Part shown: one piece after another, positions 1 to 8,658 of the stretch | How the letters are laid out: the number at the start of each line of letters is the position of its first letter | Numbering within the stretch: the first letter of the stretch is position 1 | NCBI RefSeq assembly: GCF_014207535.1 | Contig: NZ_JACHGK010000006.1 | Coordinates: 124,001 to 188,000 of the forward strand | Reading direction: 5' to 3' | DNA length: 64,000 nt | Origin: Bacillus benzoevorans | Lineage (GTDB): Bacteria > Bacillota > Bacilli > Bacillales > Cytobacillaceae | Notes under the pieces: generated by a model | Databases searched by the model: none | Seen by the model: only the letters and a program-made list of their open reading frames with translations | What the model was told of the DNA's origin: nothing | Made by a program: the position numbers and the translations under genes

Positions 1-290
1 GAACCCAGCCAACCTATCCTTATTTAGAAGCGGAGAATCTGACGAAGTCAACAGTTCTCTGCGGGCGGAACACCGTTCAGGTACGGCCGCCAAAGACGGT
101 GGAGATTCAGTTAGAAGACTTAGCAAACCAGCTTGTGTCTGCGGGCTTCGGAGTAAAAGGAAATCCCTATTTGCTGTCTGTTGAAACAGGTGCCGAGCGC
201 ATAGTGATTTTCAAGGACGGACGGGCTCTGATCCACGGGACGAAGGATATGACCGCCGCGAAAACGATCTATAACCGGATATTGGGCTGA
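1..290 (+). CDS. thiF: ThiF/MoeB-type adenylyltransferase, C-terminal end (partial, 5' end outside window)
   Basis: The reading frame is open from position 3 to the stop at 288-290, so the gene enters the window from the left. The visible 95 residues include LCGRNTVQVRP and, near the end, FKDGRALIHGTKD, both typical of the C-terminal tail of the E1-like enzymes ThiF and MoeB, which adenylate the C-terminus of the sulfur carrier ThiS or MoaD for thiamine or molybdopterin synthesis. The Rossmann and zinc-binding parts lie outside. ThiF is preferred over MoeB because of the RALIHGTKD tail, but this is from memory of the family. A bidirectional terminator follows directly. Confidence 0.7.
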   Translation, partial: TQPTYPYLEAENLTKSTVLCGRNTVQVRPPKTVEIQLEDLANQLVSAGFGVKGNPYLLSVETGAERIVIFKDGRALIHGTKDMTAAKTIYNRILG

Positions 291-305
291 CGTCCCTGTA
301 CGCAG

Positions 306-334
306 AAAAAAGGAATCCATGGATTCCTTTTTTT
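306..334. terminator. Bidirectional intrinsic terminator
   Basis: The palindrome GGAATCCATGGATTCC is flanked by an A run on the left and a T run on the right, so it can stop transcription from both the ThiF-like gene (plus) and the convergent small gene (minus). Confidence 0.85.
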
Positions 335-364
335 GCTTACTAAGATATTTGACTGTGTTTATTC

Positions 365-715
365 TTATTTTTGCTGTCCTAATAACTCAATCATGACAAT
401 GATCTCGCCGGTTTTTGCAGAACAAACGATTGTATCTTCAAGCCGGGATTTCAGCGATTCGCTGCGGTAGATTCCTTCACGGATAAGGGCAAAAGCCGGG
501 AGTTTGTCCAATGGAAGATGAGGAGCGATATTCCGGATTTCCTCAGCACTTATTTCATGATATTTAACGACGTGATGATAGCGCATCATCGCACGCAATT
601 CCTCTTGATATAGCACGGAATCTTTCTCCGGATTTTCTGTAATGATCACAACTCCGTATTGCTCAGTTTGAGAAATGCGGTTGGACTGAAACAATTCCTT
701 AAAAATATTCTTCAT
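365..715 (-). CDS. Conserved small protein of unknown function, possibly thioredoxin-like fold
   Basis: A 116-residue protein with a good ribosome-binding site (GAGAGGGG, 8 bases before the ATG). I do not recognise the family. It has no signal peptide or membrane segment. A hydrophobic strand (YGVVIIT, residues 20-26) followed by helices and a later LPAFALI stretch (about 72-78) recalls the beta-alpha-beta layout and cis-proline strand of thioredoxin folds, but there is no CxxC motif, so redox activity is not supported. One cysteine is present near residue 98. It is convergent with the ThiF-like gene and shares its terminator. Function unknown. Confidence 0.6.
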   Translation of the reverse strand: MKNIFKELFQSNRISQTEQYGVVIITENPEKDSVLYQEELRAMMRYHHVVKYHEISAEEIRNIAPHLPLDKLPAFALIREGIYRSESLKSRLEDTIVCSAKTGEIIVMIELLGQQK

Positions 716-887
716 CTATTCATCCCCTCTCCCACTTTTAAAATATTCCAATTCTTAAGAATATTATCTCACATAACGGACATGGTGCATATAACATGAA
801 GCACAAATAGGACAAAATGCTTGCTGTCTCTGCTTTCTTCGGGACTTGATCCTCCATTTTTGCAAATTGTGCCGGATTTGATAAATT

Positions 888-903
888 TGTTTCACGTGAA
901 ACA
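888..903. promoter_or_regulatory. parS: parS chromosome-partition site
   Basis: The 16-base sequence TGTTTCACGTGAAACA is a perfect palindrome and matches the parS consensus bound by ParB/Spo0J in B. subtilis. It lies in the 326-base gap between the small minus-strand gene and ywdI, a region that holds no other gene I can see. ParB loaded here would spread along neighbouring DNA and recruit SMC condensin near the origin. Confidence 0.92.
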
Positions 904-1041
904 TAGCGTGGGGTGTCGGTTATTATGTGAAAAACGATTTGTTTGTCAGGCTATCGAGGCGTTTCCGCTGTATTTCGCCGGTTGACTCATGTAAAATAGA
1001 AAAGAGTAAAAGGGAAGAGAAAGGTTAGAGCGGGGGTTAAT

Positions 1042-1326
1042 ATGGATATTTCAGTAAACAAGCTCCTAGATAAAATTGGTGCAGAGCTGGAAGCGGCGAA
1101 AAGAGCCGGTTCAACTGCGAAAATTCGCGAAAGAGCACAGGCGATGAAGGCCATTTGTGAATTGATTTTAGATGAATCACCAGCTGTGAAAAGTGTTGAA
1201 ACGGTTACTGTTAACAAGCCCTTGCAGCAATCATTCGTGCCGCAAAAAGCACCGCAAATGATGCCGCGTCAGGAACGCATGGTGATGGAAGATGAAGCCA
1301 ACGGGGAATCGATATTTGATTTTTAG
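1042..1326 (+). CDS. ywdI: YwdI family protein (DUF5327)
   Basis: A 94-residue protein that starts MDISVNKLLDKIGAELEAAK and continues with a helical segment containing RERAQAMKAICELIL, the conserved core of the YwdI family. Family function is unknown; it is small, charged and probably soluble and helical, with a low-complexity tail rich in Gln, Pro and Met (about residues 60-94). The start is supported by GGGGG 5-6 bases upstream. It is followed after about 50 bases by ywdK, the same order as in B. subtilis. Confidence 0.85.
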   Translation: MDISVNKLLDKIGAELEAAKRAGSTAKIRERAQAMKAICELILDESPAVKSVETVTVNKPLQQSFVPQKAPQMMPRQERMVMEDEANGESIFDF

Positions 1327-1379
1327 AAGAACTGTTGATTGAAAAAATATATAGGACAAGGAAAAGGGGAGAGAAGATT

Positions 1380-1751
1380 ATGAGAGTTTTTATTATGCTG
1401 GGAGCCATTAATGCGATGCTGTCGGTTGCTTTAGGTGCATTTGGTGCCCATATTTTAGAGGGAAGGCTTGAAGCGTATTATATCGATGTCTGGGGAAAAG
1501 CTGTTACTTATCAAATGCTGCATTCTGTCGGGCTGTTAGCTGCCGGGATTCTTGCCGGGAAATTGCCGCATAGCAGTCTGCTTAAGTGGTCAGGCTGGTT
1601 AATGTTCATTGGAATTATCTTGTTTTCCGGCAGTCTGTATGTATTAGCTGTAACGAAGATCAGTATATTAGGAGCCATTACACCACTTGGCGGGGTATCA
1701 TTTATCCTTTCATGGCTGTTCATGGTGATTGCAGCGAAGAAATATTTGTAA
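1380..1751 (+). CDS. ywdK: DUF423 small membrane protein YwdK
   Basis: A 123-residue, very hydrophobic protein with four predicted membrane helices. The N-terminus (MRVFIMLGAINAMLSVALGAFGAH) carries the GAFGAH signature of the DUF423 family; function unknown. An in-frame start at 1335 exists, but the ATG at 1380 is preferred because GGGGAGAG sits at the right distance and the protein then begins directly with the first membrane helix. It ends in a strong terminator. Confidence 0.88.
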   Translation: MRVFIMLGAINAMLSVALGAFGAHILEGRLEAYYIDVWGKAVTYQMLHSVGLLAAGILAGKLPHSSLLKWSGWLMFIGIILFSGSLYVLAVTKISILGAITPLGGVSFILSWLFMVIAAKKYL

Positions 1752-1752
1752 T

Positions 1753-1788
1753 AAAAAGGCGTTTGATCCGCGGATCAAGCGCCTTTTT
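1753..1788. terminator. Bidirectional terminator between ywdK and gerQ
   Basis: Stem AAAAAGGCGTTTGATCC with GGATCAAGCGCCTTTTT on the other side of a 2-base loop, flanked by A and T runs. It serves both convergent genes. Confidence 0.88.
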
Positions 1789-1797
1789 CATTGGCTG

Positions 1798-2322
1798 TCA
1801 TCGCGGCGGATATGTCGCTAATCCCGGTGATGAACCAAACGGATATTCATATTCAATTTCCTCGTCAAACTGGACATAATCAAGATAAACCATTGGGATT
1901 AAGTATCTTGCACCTGACTGCGGGTCACTGATAATTAAATGATCGCGCCCGGCGGCTTCAATCAATCCTCGAAAGATTTTCGCATTCCATTCTTTGTTAT
2001 TTTCAAAGGTAGTATAGACATTAACCAGCTTTCCTTTATTTAAGCGCAGGATGTTTTCGATATAGGACTGTTCCGTTGGCAGCATTCCCGGAACATCCAC
2101 CCCGGTTGTCGGAGCAGCACCGCCGCCTGTTGCAGCACCAACAGGCGGAAAACCGCCAGTTCCAGCAGGCGGCATTCCTCCCGCTCCAGTTCCAAGCGGA
2201 GGATATCCTCCTGCCGGCATTTGTGCTGCGGGACCTCCATAATACGGCGCCGGCGCCTTTGAATATCCATAGGATGAGTATGGCTGATAACCGCCATATT
2301 GCCCATAACCTGATTGACTCAT
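1798..2322 (-). CDS. gerQ: Spore coat protein GerQ
   Basis: A 174-residue protein with a Gly/Tyr/Pro/Ala-rich N-terminal half (about 1-85) of low complexity, followed by the conserved GerQ domain (about 88-165) with QSYIENILRLNKGK, NKEWNAKIFRG and YLIPMVYLDYVQF. In B. subtilis GerQ is an inner-coat protein needed to place the cortex-lytic enzyme CwlJ and is crosslinked by the transglutaminase Tgl. Lysines and glutamines suited to crosslinking are visible. The start has an AGGAGGGA site. It is convergent with ywdK, as in related genomes. No coat-type sigma promoter was assigned upstream. Confidence 0.93.
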   Translation of the reverse strand: MSQSGYGQYGGYQPYSSYGYSKAPAPYYGGPAAQMPAGGYPPLGTGAGGMPPAGTGGFPPVGAATGGGAAPTTGVDVPGMLPTEQSYIENILRLNKGKLVNVYTTFENNKEWNAKIFRGLIEAAGRDHLIISDPQSGARYLIPMVYLDYVQFDEEIEYEYPFGSSPGLATYPPR

Positions 2323-2540
2323 TCCATTCCCTCCTAATCATTAATCCCCTTAAATTTGGACTGTGTAAAAAAGCGAAAAGCATTCATCAGCACATCTGGC
2401 TCAGGTAAAAAAGTATCATCAAAGATGTTCCCTAATTATCATTGAGTTATGATAAAAAATCTCTCTGGGCGAGCCTGAAGAAAAAAATCAAATAAATTAC
2501 TCACTAACCTATGGATATGGTCATGGGGACCTGATTATAC

Positions 2541-2573
2541 CAAAAAAAAAGAGACTGACATTGCCAGTCTCTT
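2541..2573 (-). terminator. Terminator of hemQ
   Basis: Read on the minus strand, AAGAGACTGG, a 6-base loop and CAGTCTCTT are followed by a run of nine T residues. Confidence 0.85.
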
Positions 2574-2583
2574 ATAATTTCAT

Positions 2584-3327
2584 TTAAACTGTAAGGAAAG
2601 GACGGATACGTTCTTCTTGAAGAAGATTGCCGACAAAGAAAGAACCGAATTCTCCGTAACGTGCACTTACCTCATCAAAGCGCATTTCATAAACAAGCTT
2701 TTTAAATTGCAGTACATCGTCTGCAAACAGGGTGACGCCCCATTCAAAGTCATCGAAACCAACAGAGCCGGTGATGATTTGTTTCACCTTACCAGCATAT
2801 TGGCGGCCGATCATGCCATGGCTGCGCATTAAAGATCTGCGCTCTTCCATTGGAAGCATGTACCAGTTATCATTTCCCTGGCGGCGTTTGTCCATCGGAT
2901 AGAAGCAAACATAATTCGCCTGTGGCAGAATAGGATACAAACGCGACTGAATCTGCGGATTTTGGTATGGATCTTCGTCAGACGGCAGATAGTTGCTAAG
3001 CTCAACGACAGATACATAAGAATGAGCCGGGATCGTAAACTCGGCTAGTTTTGATTTATTAAATTCAGTTTCAATCTCATTTAATTCCTCCATTGTAGGG
3101 CGGAGAATCATCATCATAAAATCTGCCTTTTGACCAACGATTGTATAAAGAGCATGGCTGCCTTTTTTCTCTTCCTGAGTTGTATTCCATTTGTCTACCA
3201 GACCTTGGAATTCATTAATAGCTTCTTCTCTTTCCTCGCTTGAAAGCATCTTCCAGGTTGTCCAATCAACGGTACGGAAATCATGCAAACAATACCATCC
3301 ATCTAATGTTTTTGCTGCTTCGCTCAT
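2584..3327 (-). CDS. hemQ: Coproheme decarboxylase HemQ (chlorite-dismutase family)
   Basis: HemQ converts iron-coproporphyrin III to heme b by two oxidative decarboxylations, the last step of the coproporphyrin-dependent heme pathway of Gram-positive bacteria. The 247-residue length is typical. The catalytic segment YPMDKRR places Tyr143 and Lys147, and SHGMIGR places the proximal heme ligand His170, which match the known Tyr/Lys/His of Bacillus-type HemQ with a shift of two. The ATG at 3327 is chosen over a GTG nine bases upstream because AAGGGG is eight bases from it. Monocistronic, with its own terminator; divergent from pta. Confidence 0.95.
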   Translation of the reverse strand: MSEAAKTLDGWYCLHDFRTVDWTTWKMLSSEEREEAINEFQGLVDKWNTTQEEKKGSHALYTIVGQKADFMMMILRPTMEELNEIETEFNKSKLAEFTIPAHSYVSVVELSNYLPSDEDPYQNPQIQSRLYPILPQANYVCFYPMDKRRQGNDNWYMLPMEERRSLMRSHGMIGRQYAGKVKQIITGSVGFDDFEWGVTLFADDVLQFKKLVYEMRFDEVSARYGEFGSFFVGNLLQEERIRPFLTV

Positions 3328-3711
3328 ACATAACACCCCTTGCTGCGTATTTAACTTCCATTTGCATTTTGCATCTTAATGGTTGTCAAGCTAAAACAAG
3401 CCATTACCACAAAATACTATACCATAATTTTGCCAAAAGTCATAAGGAAAGCCGTTACAATGGTGCTAGGAGAATATTTCTAAAAAAACGGGACATAGTA
3501 ATAAAGTAATTTATCGCCATAAATGTGTGATTATTTAAAAATATGACAATAGTGGAACATTTTGAAATAGGGTAGATTCCTTGCCCAATTGCTTGAATTT
3601 TTGCGTTGGAAGAGTATCCTAGTAAAGGAAAATATTCATTACACACAAAGCGATTGACCATCAGTGGGGAACTGGTGCTGATGGAAGTATCATTTTATAG
3701 GGGGTCATATC
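3328..3711. other. 384-base intergenic region between hemQ and pta
   Basis: AT-rich divergent promoter region. No open frame with a ribosome-binding site was found. A TTGAAT (3594-3599) and TATCCT pair 16 bases apart could be a weak vegetative promoter for pta. I could not find a clean catabolite-response element, although pta is CcpA-activated in B. subtilis. Confidence 0.4.
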
Positions 3712-4689
3712 ATGAGTGATTTATTTTCAGGACTAAAGCAGAAATTGTCCGGTAAAAATATTAAAATTGTTTTTCCAGAAGGATTGGATGAACGGGTGTT
3801 AACAGCTGCTGTTCGTTTAGCAGAGGATAAAGTGGTTCAGCCGATCGTTATTGGCAATATTGAACAGGTAGAAGCAAAAGCAAAGGAATTAAATCTTTCC
3901 AGTGATTCTCTTGAAATATATGATCCGGCAACATATGCGGCAATGGATGAGCTTGTTGCAGCATTTGTTGAACGCCGTAAAGGAAAAGCGACAGAAGAGG
4001 CGGCCCGCAAGCTTTTATTAGATGAAAATTATTTTGGGACGATGCTGATTTATACAAACAAAGCAGACGGTCTTGTCAGCGGTGCTGCGCACTCTACTGC
4101 TGATACGATTCGCCCGGCATTGCAAGTTATTAAAACAAAGCCGGGTGTCAGCAAGGTTTCCGGCGCATTTGTTATGGTACGTGAAGAGGAAAGATATGTA
4201 TTTGCTGACTGCGCGGTAAACATTGTTCCAGACAGCAATGACTTAGCGGAAACGGCAATTGAAAGTGCGAAAACAGCCAAAATGTTTGATATCGACCCGC
4301 GTGTGGCGATGTTGAGCTTTTCAACGAAAGGTTCGGCAAAATCACCTGAAACAGAAAAGGTGATTGCCGCAGTTGAAGAAGCAAAGAAACGCGATCCGCA
4401 ATTAGTGGTTGACGGTGAATTACAATTTGATGCAGCATTCGTTCCATCTGTTGCCGAAAAGAAAGCACCGGATTCAGTCATTAAAGGACAGGCTACTGTA
4501 TTTGTCTTCCCGAGCCTTGAAGCTGGAAACATCGGTTACAAAATTGCCCAGCGTTTAGGAAACTTTGATGCAGTCGGACCGATCCTGCAAGGACTTAATG
4601 CTCCTGTAAACGACCTTTCCCGCGGATGTAATGCGGAGGATGTTTATAAATTAGCGTTAATTACGGCTACACAAGCAATCGCTGACTAA
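3712..4689 (+). CDS. pta: Phosphate acetyltransferase
   Basis: Pta interconverts acetyl-CoA and acetyl phosphate, the first step of the overflow acetate pathway with AckA. The 325-residue single-domain form is typical of Bacillus. Family motifs are visible: KIVFPEGLDERVL at the N-terminus, TADTIRPALQVI and PDSNDLAETAI in the middle, and a C-terminal FVFPSLEAGNIGYKIAQRL followed by GPILQGLNAPVNDLSRG, the substrate-binding region of the PTA/PTB family. GGGGGT precedes the ATG. The position between hemQ and the lipoate enzyme lipL is conserved; acetyl-CoA supply and lipoylation of pyruvate dehydrogenase are metabolically linked, but no operon is evident because a terminator separates them. Confidence 0.96.
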   Translation: MSDLFSGLKQKLSGKNIKIVFPEGLDERVLTAAVRLAEDKVVQPIVIGNIEQVEAKAKELNLSSDSLEIYDPATYAAMDELVAAFVERRKGKATEEAARKLLLDENYFGTMLIYTNKADGLVSGAAHSTADTIRPALQVIKTKPGVSKVSGAFVMVREEERYVFADCAVNIVPDSNDLAETAIESAKTAKMFDIDPRVAMLSFSTKGSAKSPETEKVIAAVEEAKKRDPQLVVDGELQFDAAFVPSVAEKKAPDSVIKGQATVFVFPSLEAGNIGYKIAQRLGNFDAVGPILQGLNAPVNDLSRGCNAEDVYKLALITATQAIAD

Positions 4690-4698
4690 ATCAACTAT

Positions 4699-4745
4699 AA
4701 AGAGTCGTCTCAAAAGGGGTTTTGTGCTTTTGGGACGGCTCTTTT
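4699..4745 (+). terminator. Terminator of pta
   Basis: AAAGAGTCGTCTCAAAAG pairs with CTTTTGGGACGGCTCTTT around a short loop, ending in a T run. Confidence 0.85.
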
Positions 4746-4828
4746 GATCTGCCGCTTCCGGGTGTCCTTCTTTTTCAAAACACGAAAATGCTATAATGAG
4801 GACAAAGTGATAATAAGGAGAAACTTTC

Positions 4829-5668
4829 ATGACAGCAACTGAGGACATTATAGTTCAGGATAGATGGCGGGTCATTGACCAGTCTGTGTCAGGCCGATAC
4901 ATGAGCGCCCTAAACTCATTCGGCATGGATGATACGCTCTGCGCTTCGGTCGGGAGCGGTACAGCACCGGCGACAGCGCGTGTCTGGGTGCACCAGAAGA
5001 CGGTAGTACTTGGAATACAGGACACAAAGCTTCCTTTTTTGCAGGAAGGAATGCTTTTTTTAAAAGAACAGGGTTATGACGTTATAGTAAGGAACTCCGG
5101 CGGGTTAGCGGTCGTTCTTGATGACGAGGTGCTGAATCTGACCCTTGTTTTCTCGGAAAACATCAAGGGTATTGATATTAACCGCGGATATGACGCGATG
5201 TGGCGTCTTATTCAGGAAATGTTCGCTGATTTCGCCTTGGAAATTGATGCCAGGGAGATTGTGGGCTCTTACTGTCCGGGAAGCTATGATCTGAGCATTC
5301 AGGGAAAAAAATTTGCCGGAATTTCGCAGCGCCGGCTTCGCAAAGGGGTAGCGGTGCAGATCTATCTTTGCGTCAATGGCAGCGGCAGTGAGCGTGCTGA
5401 GCTAATCAGACAATTTTACGAGAAAAGTACAAAAACCGCTGAGACGAAATTCATCTATCCCCGTATTGTCCCAGGGGTGATGGCTTCCCTGTCTGAGCTC
5501 TTGCAAATACCCTTGAATATTCAGGATGTGATACTCCGCTTCCTCCGGACAATGAAGGCAAAATCGGGGCACATTTATACCGCGTCGCTTTCGGCTATGG
5601 AGATGCCGCTGTTTGAGAGTTACTATGATCGGGTGCTGGAGCGGAATGAGAAGTTCATGGAGGAGTAA
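4829..5668 (+). CDS. lipL: Octanoyl-[GcvH]:protein N-octanoyltransferase LipL
   Basis: LipL moves the octanoyl group from octanoyl-GcvH to the E2 subunits of 2-oxo acid dehydrogenases (amidotransfer), an essential step of lipoate synthesis in Bacillus. The 279-residue protein has the biotin/lipoate ligase fold: VIVRNSGGLAVV (about 85-96), then GSYCPGSYDLSI with the catalytic cysteine at residue 149, then KKFAGISQRRLRKGVAVQ. This cysteine and spacing separate LipL from LipM and LplA. AAGGAGAA precedes the ATG. The gene follows pta, as in B. subtilis (ywfL). Confidence 0.93.
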   Translation: MTATEDIIVQDRWRVIDQSVSGRYMSALNSFGMDDTLCASVGSGTAPATARVWVHQKTVVLGIQDTKLPFLQEGMLFLKEQGYDVIVRNSGGLAVVLDDEVLNLTLVFSENIKGIDINRGYDAMWRLIQEMFADFALEIDAREIVGSYCPGSYDLSIQGKKFAGISQRRLRKGVAVQIYLCVNGSGSERAELIRQFYEKSTKTAETKFIYPRIVPGVMASLSELLQIPLNIQDVILRFLRTMKAKSGHIYTASLSAMEMPLFESYYDRVLERNEKFMEE

Positions 5669-5681
5669 AGGGTGGAAAAGA

Positions 5682-5712
5682 AAAGCCGCAGCATGACAGC
5701 TGCGGCTTTTTG
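5682..5712. terminator. Bidirectional terminator between lipL and rsfA
   Basis: AAGCCGCAGC and GCTGCGGCTT around a 6-base loop, with A and T runs on the two sides; it can serve both convergent genes. Confidence 0.88.
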
Positions 5713-5765
5713 TGTGATACGCAGGAAGCAGTCTGTCTTAATAGGAGACCGATCCCGTTGTACTA

Positions 5766-6488
5766 TTATTCAGCGACCTTTTCCAGGTTGCCGTTACGAT
5801 CCATTTTAAATTTGGTCGTCGATCGCTCTTCTTCTTCGAATAATGCTAATTTACGAGCCTTGTTCATGATCTTCATTAATGTCTCGTAATCTTCCTGCAT
5901 ACTTGTAGCATTTTCCTCGATATTACCAAGTTTGTTCCGAAGTTCCTCATTTTGACTCTTTAGATCGGCGATTTCACGTTTTAATCTTTCATTCTCGCTT
6001 TTTAAAATCTCAGCATGAAGATTAGAATGATTGATGCTTTGTAAATAAGCGATGACGGTACTCAAGTTCAGCTTAGCGCCTGTCTCGGCTTGTGTGCCTG
6101 CAACAGGCTGTTCAGGTATATTTGTCAGTTCTTCTGACATCTCATGCTGAAAAACCTCTGCCGGAATTTCCAGATGATCCACCGTCTCAATCTCTGCAAA
6201 ACTTGGCTCCGGCGGTGAGTATAATAGTTTTTTCTTCCCGCTTTGTTCCTTGCCTAGTATCCTGTGTCTTTGTTTTCTTTGTTTTTTCGCTAATTGCAGC
6301 GCTTTTTCATAATTATGGCGGACAACAGCATTCCAACGGAATCCGCATGCCGCAGATGTTCTATTAAGCTTGTCACCTACTTCTTCAAACGCATTTAACT
6401 GCGTACTTCCTTCTCTCACATGACGAAGAACCGTTTCAGCAAGCAACAAATCATTTTCATCTGTCCAAGCATCTTGACGAATTTTCAT
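5766..6488 (-). CDS. rsfA: Prespore-specific regulator RsfA
   Basis: RsfA modulates the SigF regulon in the prespore of B. subtilis. The 240-residue protein opens with a Myb/SANT-like DNA-binding helix-turn-helix (about residues 5-62; WTDENDLLLAETVLRHVREG and CGFRWNAVVRHNYEKA), then a basic stretch rich in Lys/Arg/Gln (65-85), an acidic linker, and a long coiled coil (about 165-212; KSENERLKREIADLKSQNEELRNK is within it). Start supported by GGGAG. Located between lipL and ywfO as in B. subtilis (ywfN). The gene reads opposite to its neighbours, consistent with separate sporulation control. Confidence 0.9.
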   Translation of the reverse strand: MKIRQDAWTDENDLLLAETVLRHVREGSTQLNAFEEVGDKLNRTSAACGFRWNAVVRHNYEKALQLAKKQRKQRHRILGKEQSGKKKLLYSPPEPSFAEIETVDHLEIPAEVFQHEMSEELTNIPEQPVAGTQAETGAKLNLSTVIAYLQSINHSNLHAEILKSENERLKREIADLKSQNEELRNKLGNIEENATSMQEDYETLMKIMNKARKLALFEEEERSTTKFKMDRNGNLEKVAE

Positions 6489-6953
6489 CTTTTCAACTCC
6501 CTAATTTTTGATTTAACTATTTTTTAAGGCTGTATTTTGCCTATAATTGAAAAACCCTTGATGTACACTGTGTGAAAAAGCCGATTCCAAGGAAAAGGTG
6601 CACGGTGTATGTACCAAAGGCGGCAGTTATATAAAATACAAGCCTCTTTGTGAAATTCGTTAGTTTCATGTTGTCCAATATCTAGGCATCTTATACAAGG
6701 ATGATTGAAAGGATAGTAGATTTTGTAAATCCTCCCTATTTTTTCGCTTGCGCGGATGTGGAATGAACAGGATATTATCACCCTATAATGATCCAGGAAA
6801 GGTGAAATCAGGATCCATGGTGTAACTTAGCACCTTGCAATACGCGGGCATAAGCTGTAAAATACCATTTAGTGAAAAATCATAAAATAGGATCGGATTT
6901 GCAGCGAATGCAGAATAACATTTTTCATATAATAGAAAGGGTTGTAGACGAAT
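6489..6953. other. 465-base intergenic region between rsfA and a DUF1450 gene
   Basis: Holds the divergent upstream regions of rsfA and the small DUF1450 gene. I see no supported gene; a possible minus-strand frame at 6524-6781 has no convincing ribosome-binding site or family features. An imperfect inverted repeat (TGTACAC near 6563 and GTGTATGTAC near 6605) is present but was not assigned a function. Confidence 0.35.
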
Positions 6954-7178
6954 ATGTGCAATGAATTTCGTGTCTGCGACGATTGTCAGGGAGTTCATTT
7001 AAAGACATTGATTCCAATGCTGAAAAAAATTGACCCTGAAGCCAAAATAGAAATAGGCTGTCAATCATATTGCGGACCAGGCAGAAAGAAAACCTTTGTG
7101 TTTGTAAATAACCGTCCAGTTGCTGCGATGTCAGAAGCAGAGCTGGAAGAAAAAATAAATAAAAAGCTGAAAAAATAA
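6954..7178 (+). CDS. DUF1450 family small cysteine-containing protein
   Basis: A 74-residue protein with cysteines at MCNEFRVCDDC (positions 2, 8 and 11) and GCQSYCGPGRKK (about 35 and 40), followed by VFVNNRPVAA. This layout belongs to DUF1450 (YuzB-like) proteins, which resemble small thioredoxin-like or 2Fe-2S ferredoxin-like domains; the biochemical role is not known. The upstream AGAAAGGG is a usable ribosome-binding site. The tail is Lys/Glu-rich. It stands alone between rsfA and ywfO and has no clear operon partner. Confidence 0.8.
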   Translation: MCNEFRVCDDCQGVHLKTLIPMLKKIDPEAKIEIGCQSYCGPGRKKTFVFVNNRPVAAMSEAELEEKINKKLKK

Positions 7179-7335
7179 ATTCGCCTTAGACTTTGTCTTT
7201 GGGGAATTTTTCTTTTCCTTTGGCGAAATTTGTAGAAAACGGTAGAGAATAAACAGAGAGAAAACGTTATAATGTATAGTGAATGTTTATTGAACGGGGA
7301 ACACTCGATAGAGTTTTAAGAAAGGAAGGGAAGAG

Positions 7336-8658
7336 ATGGCATATGCAGAGGAAAAGCTGCTTGAGGAAAAGGTATTCAAGGACCCGGTTCACCGCTATGT
7401 CCATGTGCGGGACCGCGTTATTTGGGATCTGATTGGAACGAAGGAATTCCAGCGCTTACGCCGCATCAAACAGCTCGGAACCACGTATTTAACCTTCCAC
7501 GGGGCTGAACACAGCCGCTTTAATCATTCACTCGGCGTTTATGAAATTGTCCGCCGGATCGTCGATGATGTGTTTGCAGGCCGTGCGGGATGGAACCATG
7601 ATGAGCGTCTGCTTTCCCTTAGCGCGGCCCTGCTCCATGATTTGGGACACGGACCGTTTTCTCATTCCTTTGAAAAAGTATTTCAGCTTGACCATGAATA
7701 TTTTACCCAGGCCATTATTTTAGGAGATACAGAGGTGAATCAGGTTTTAAGAAAAGCAGCCCCTGATTTTCCGAAAAAAGTGGCCGAGGTAATTGCGAAA
7801 ACATATAAAAATAAATTAGTTGTTAGCTTGATTTCCAGTCAAATTGATGCCGATCGGATGGATTATCTGCAGCGCGATGCTTATTTTACCGGGGTAAGCT
7901 ACGGTCATTTTGACATGGAGCGGATTTTGCGCGTCATGCGCCCGAAAGAAGACCAAATTGTCATTAAGAAAAGCGGAATGCATGCCGTGGAAGATTATAT
8001 CATGAGCCGCTATCAGATGTACTGGCAGGTCTATTTTCACCCGGTTACCCGCAGCGCCGAGGTGATTTTAACGAAAATCCTGCACCGGGCCAAATTTTTA
8101 TATGAGCGGCATTATTCCTTTAAATCGAATCCTGTCCATTTTTATTCGGTTTTCAAAGAGGACATTACATTAGAGGATTATATCAAGCTCGATGAATCGA
8201 TTATTCTCTATTATTTCCAAATGTGGCAGGAGGAAGATGACCCTGTTTTAAGGGATCTTTGCGCCCGCTTTATGAATCGGAATCTATTTAAATATGTTGA
8301 ATTTGATCCGGCAAAGGAATATAAAAAGTTGACTGAGCTGTATAAGCTTTTTGAAAAGGCTGAAATCGACCCGGAGTATTATCTTGTCGTCGATTCCTCA
8401 TCTGATTTGCCCTATGATTTTTACCGTCCCGGCGAAGAAGAGGAACGGATGCCGATCCAGCTGCTGATGAGAAATAATGAAATCCGTGAGCTGTCAAGGG
8501 AGTCGGAGATTGTCGATGCTATTTCGGGAAAAAGACGGACGGATCATAAATTATATTATCCAATGGATTTTCTTCGTGACGATAGCACACACAAGGAGAC
8601 GAAGCAAAAAATCCGCATGCTGCTTGAGATAGAGAATGCCAATGATGAGTCGAAATAA
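7336..8658 (+). CDS. ywfO: HD-domain phosphohydrolase YwfO (dNTPase-like)
   Basis: A 440-residue HD-superfamily enzyme. The metal ligands are visible: His64 in SRFNHSLGVYE, His101-Asp102 in LLHDLGHGPFSH, and a downstream Asp in SSQIDADRMDYLQRD, the pattern of the SAMHD1/dGTPase branch. By family it probably hydrolyses dNTPs or related nucleotides; the substrate is not shown by sequence. The C-terminal part (about 330-440) is more divergent. Start supported by AGGAAGGGAAGAG. Followed by ywgA after 136 bases that include an inverted repeat (8702-8709 and 8755-8762). Confidence 0.88.
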   Translation: MAYAEEKLLEEKVFKDPVHRYVHVRDRVIWDLIGTKEFQRLRRIKQLGTTYLTFHGAEHSRFNHSLGVYEIVRRIVDDVFAGRAGWNHDERLLSLSAALLHDLGHGPFSHSFEKVFQLDHEYFTQAIILGDTEVNQVLRKAAPDFPKKVAEVIAKTYKNKLVVSLISSQIDADRMDYLQRDAYFTGVSYGHFDMERILRVMRPKEDQIVIKKSGMHAVEDYIMSRYQMYWQVYFHPVTRSAEVILTKILHRAKFLYERHYSFKSNPVHFYSVFKEDITLEDYIKLDESIILYYFQMWQEEDDPVLRDLCARFMNRNLFKYVEFDPAKEYKKLTELYKLFEKAEIDPEYYLVVDSSSDLPYDFYRPGEEEERMPIQLLMRNNEIRELSRESEIVDAISGKRRTDHKLYYPMDFLRDDSTHKETKQKIRMLLEIENANDESK

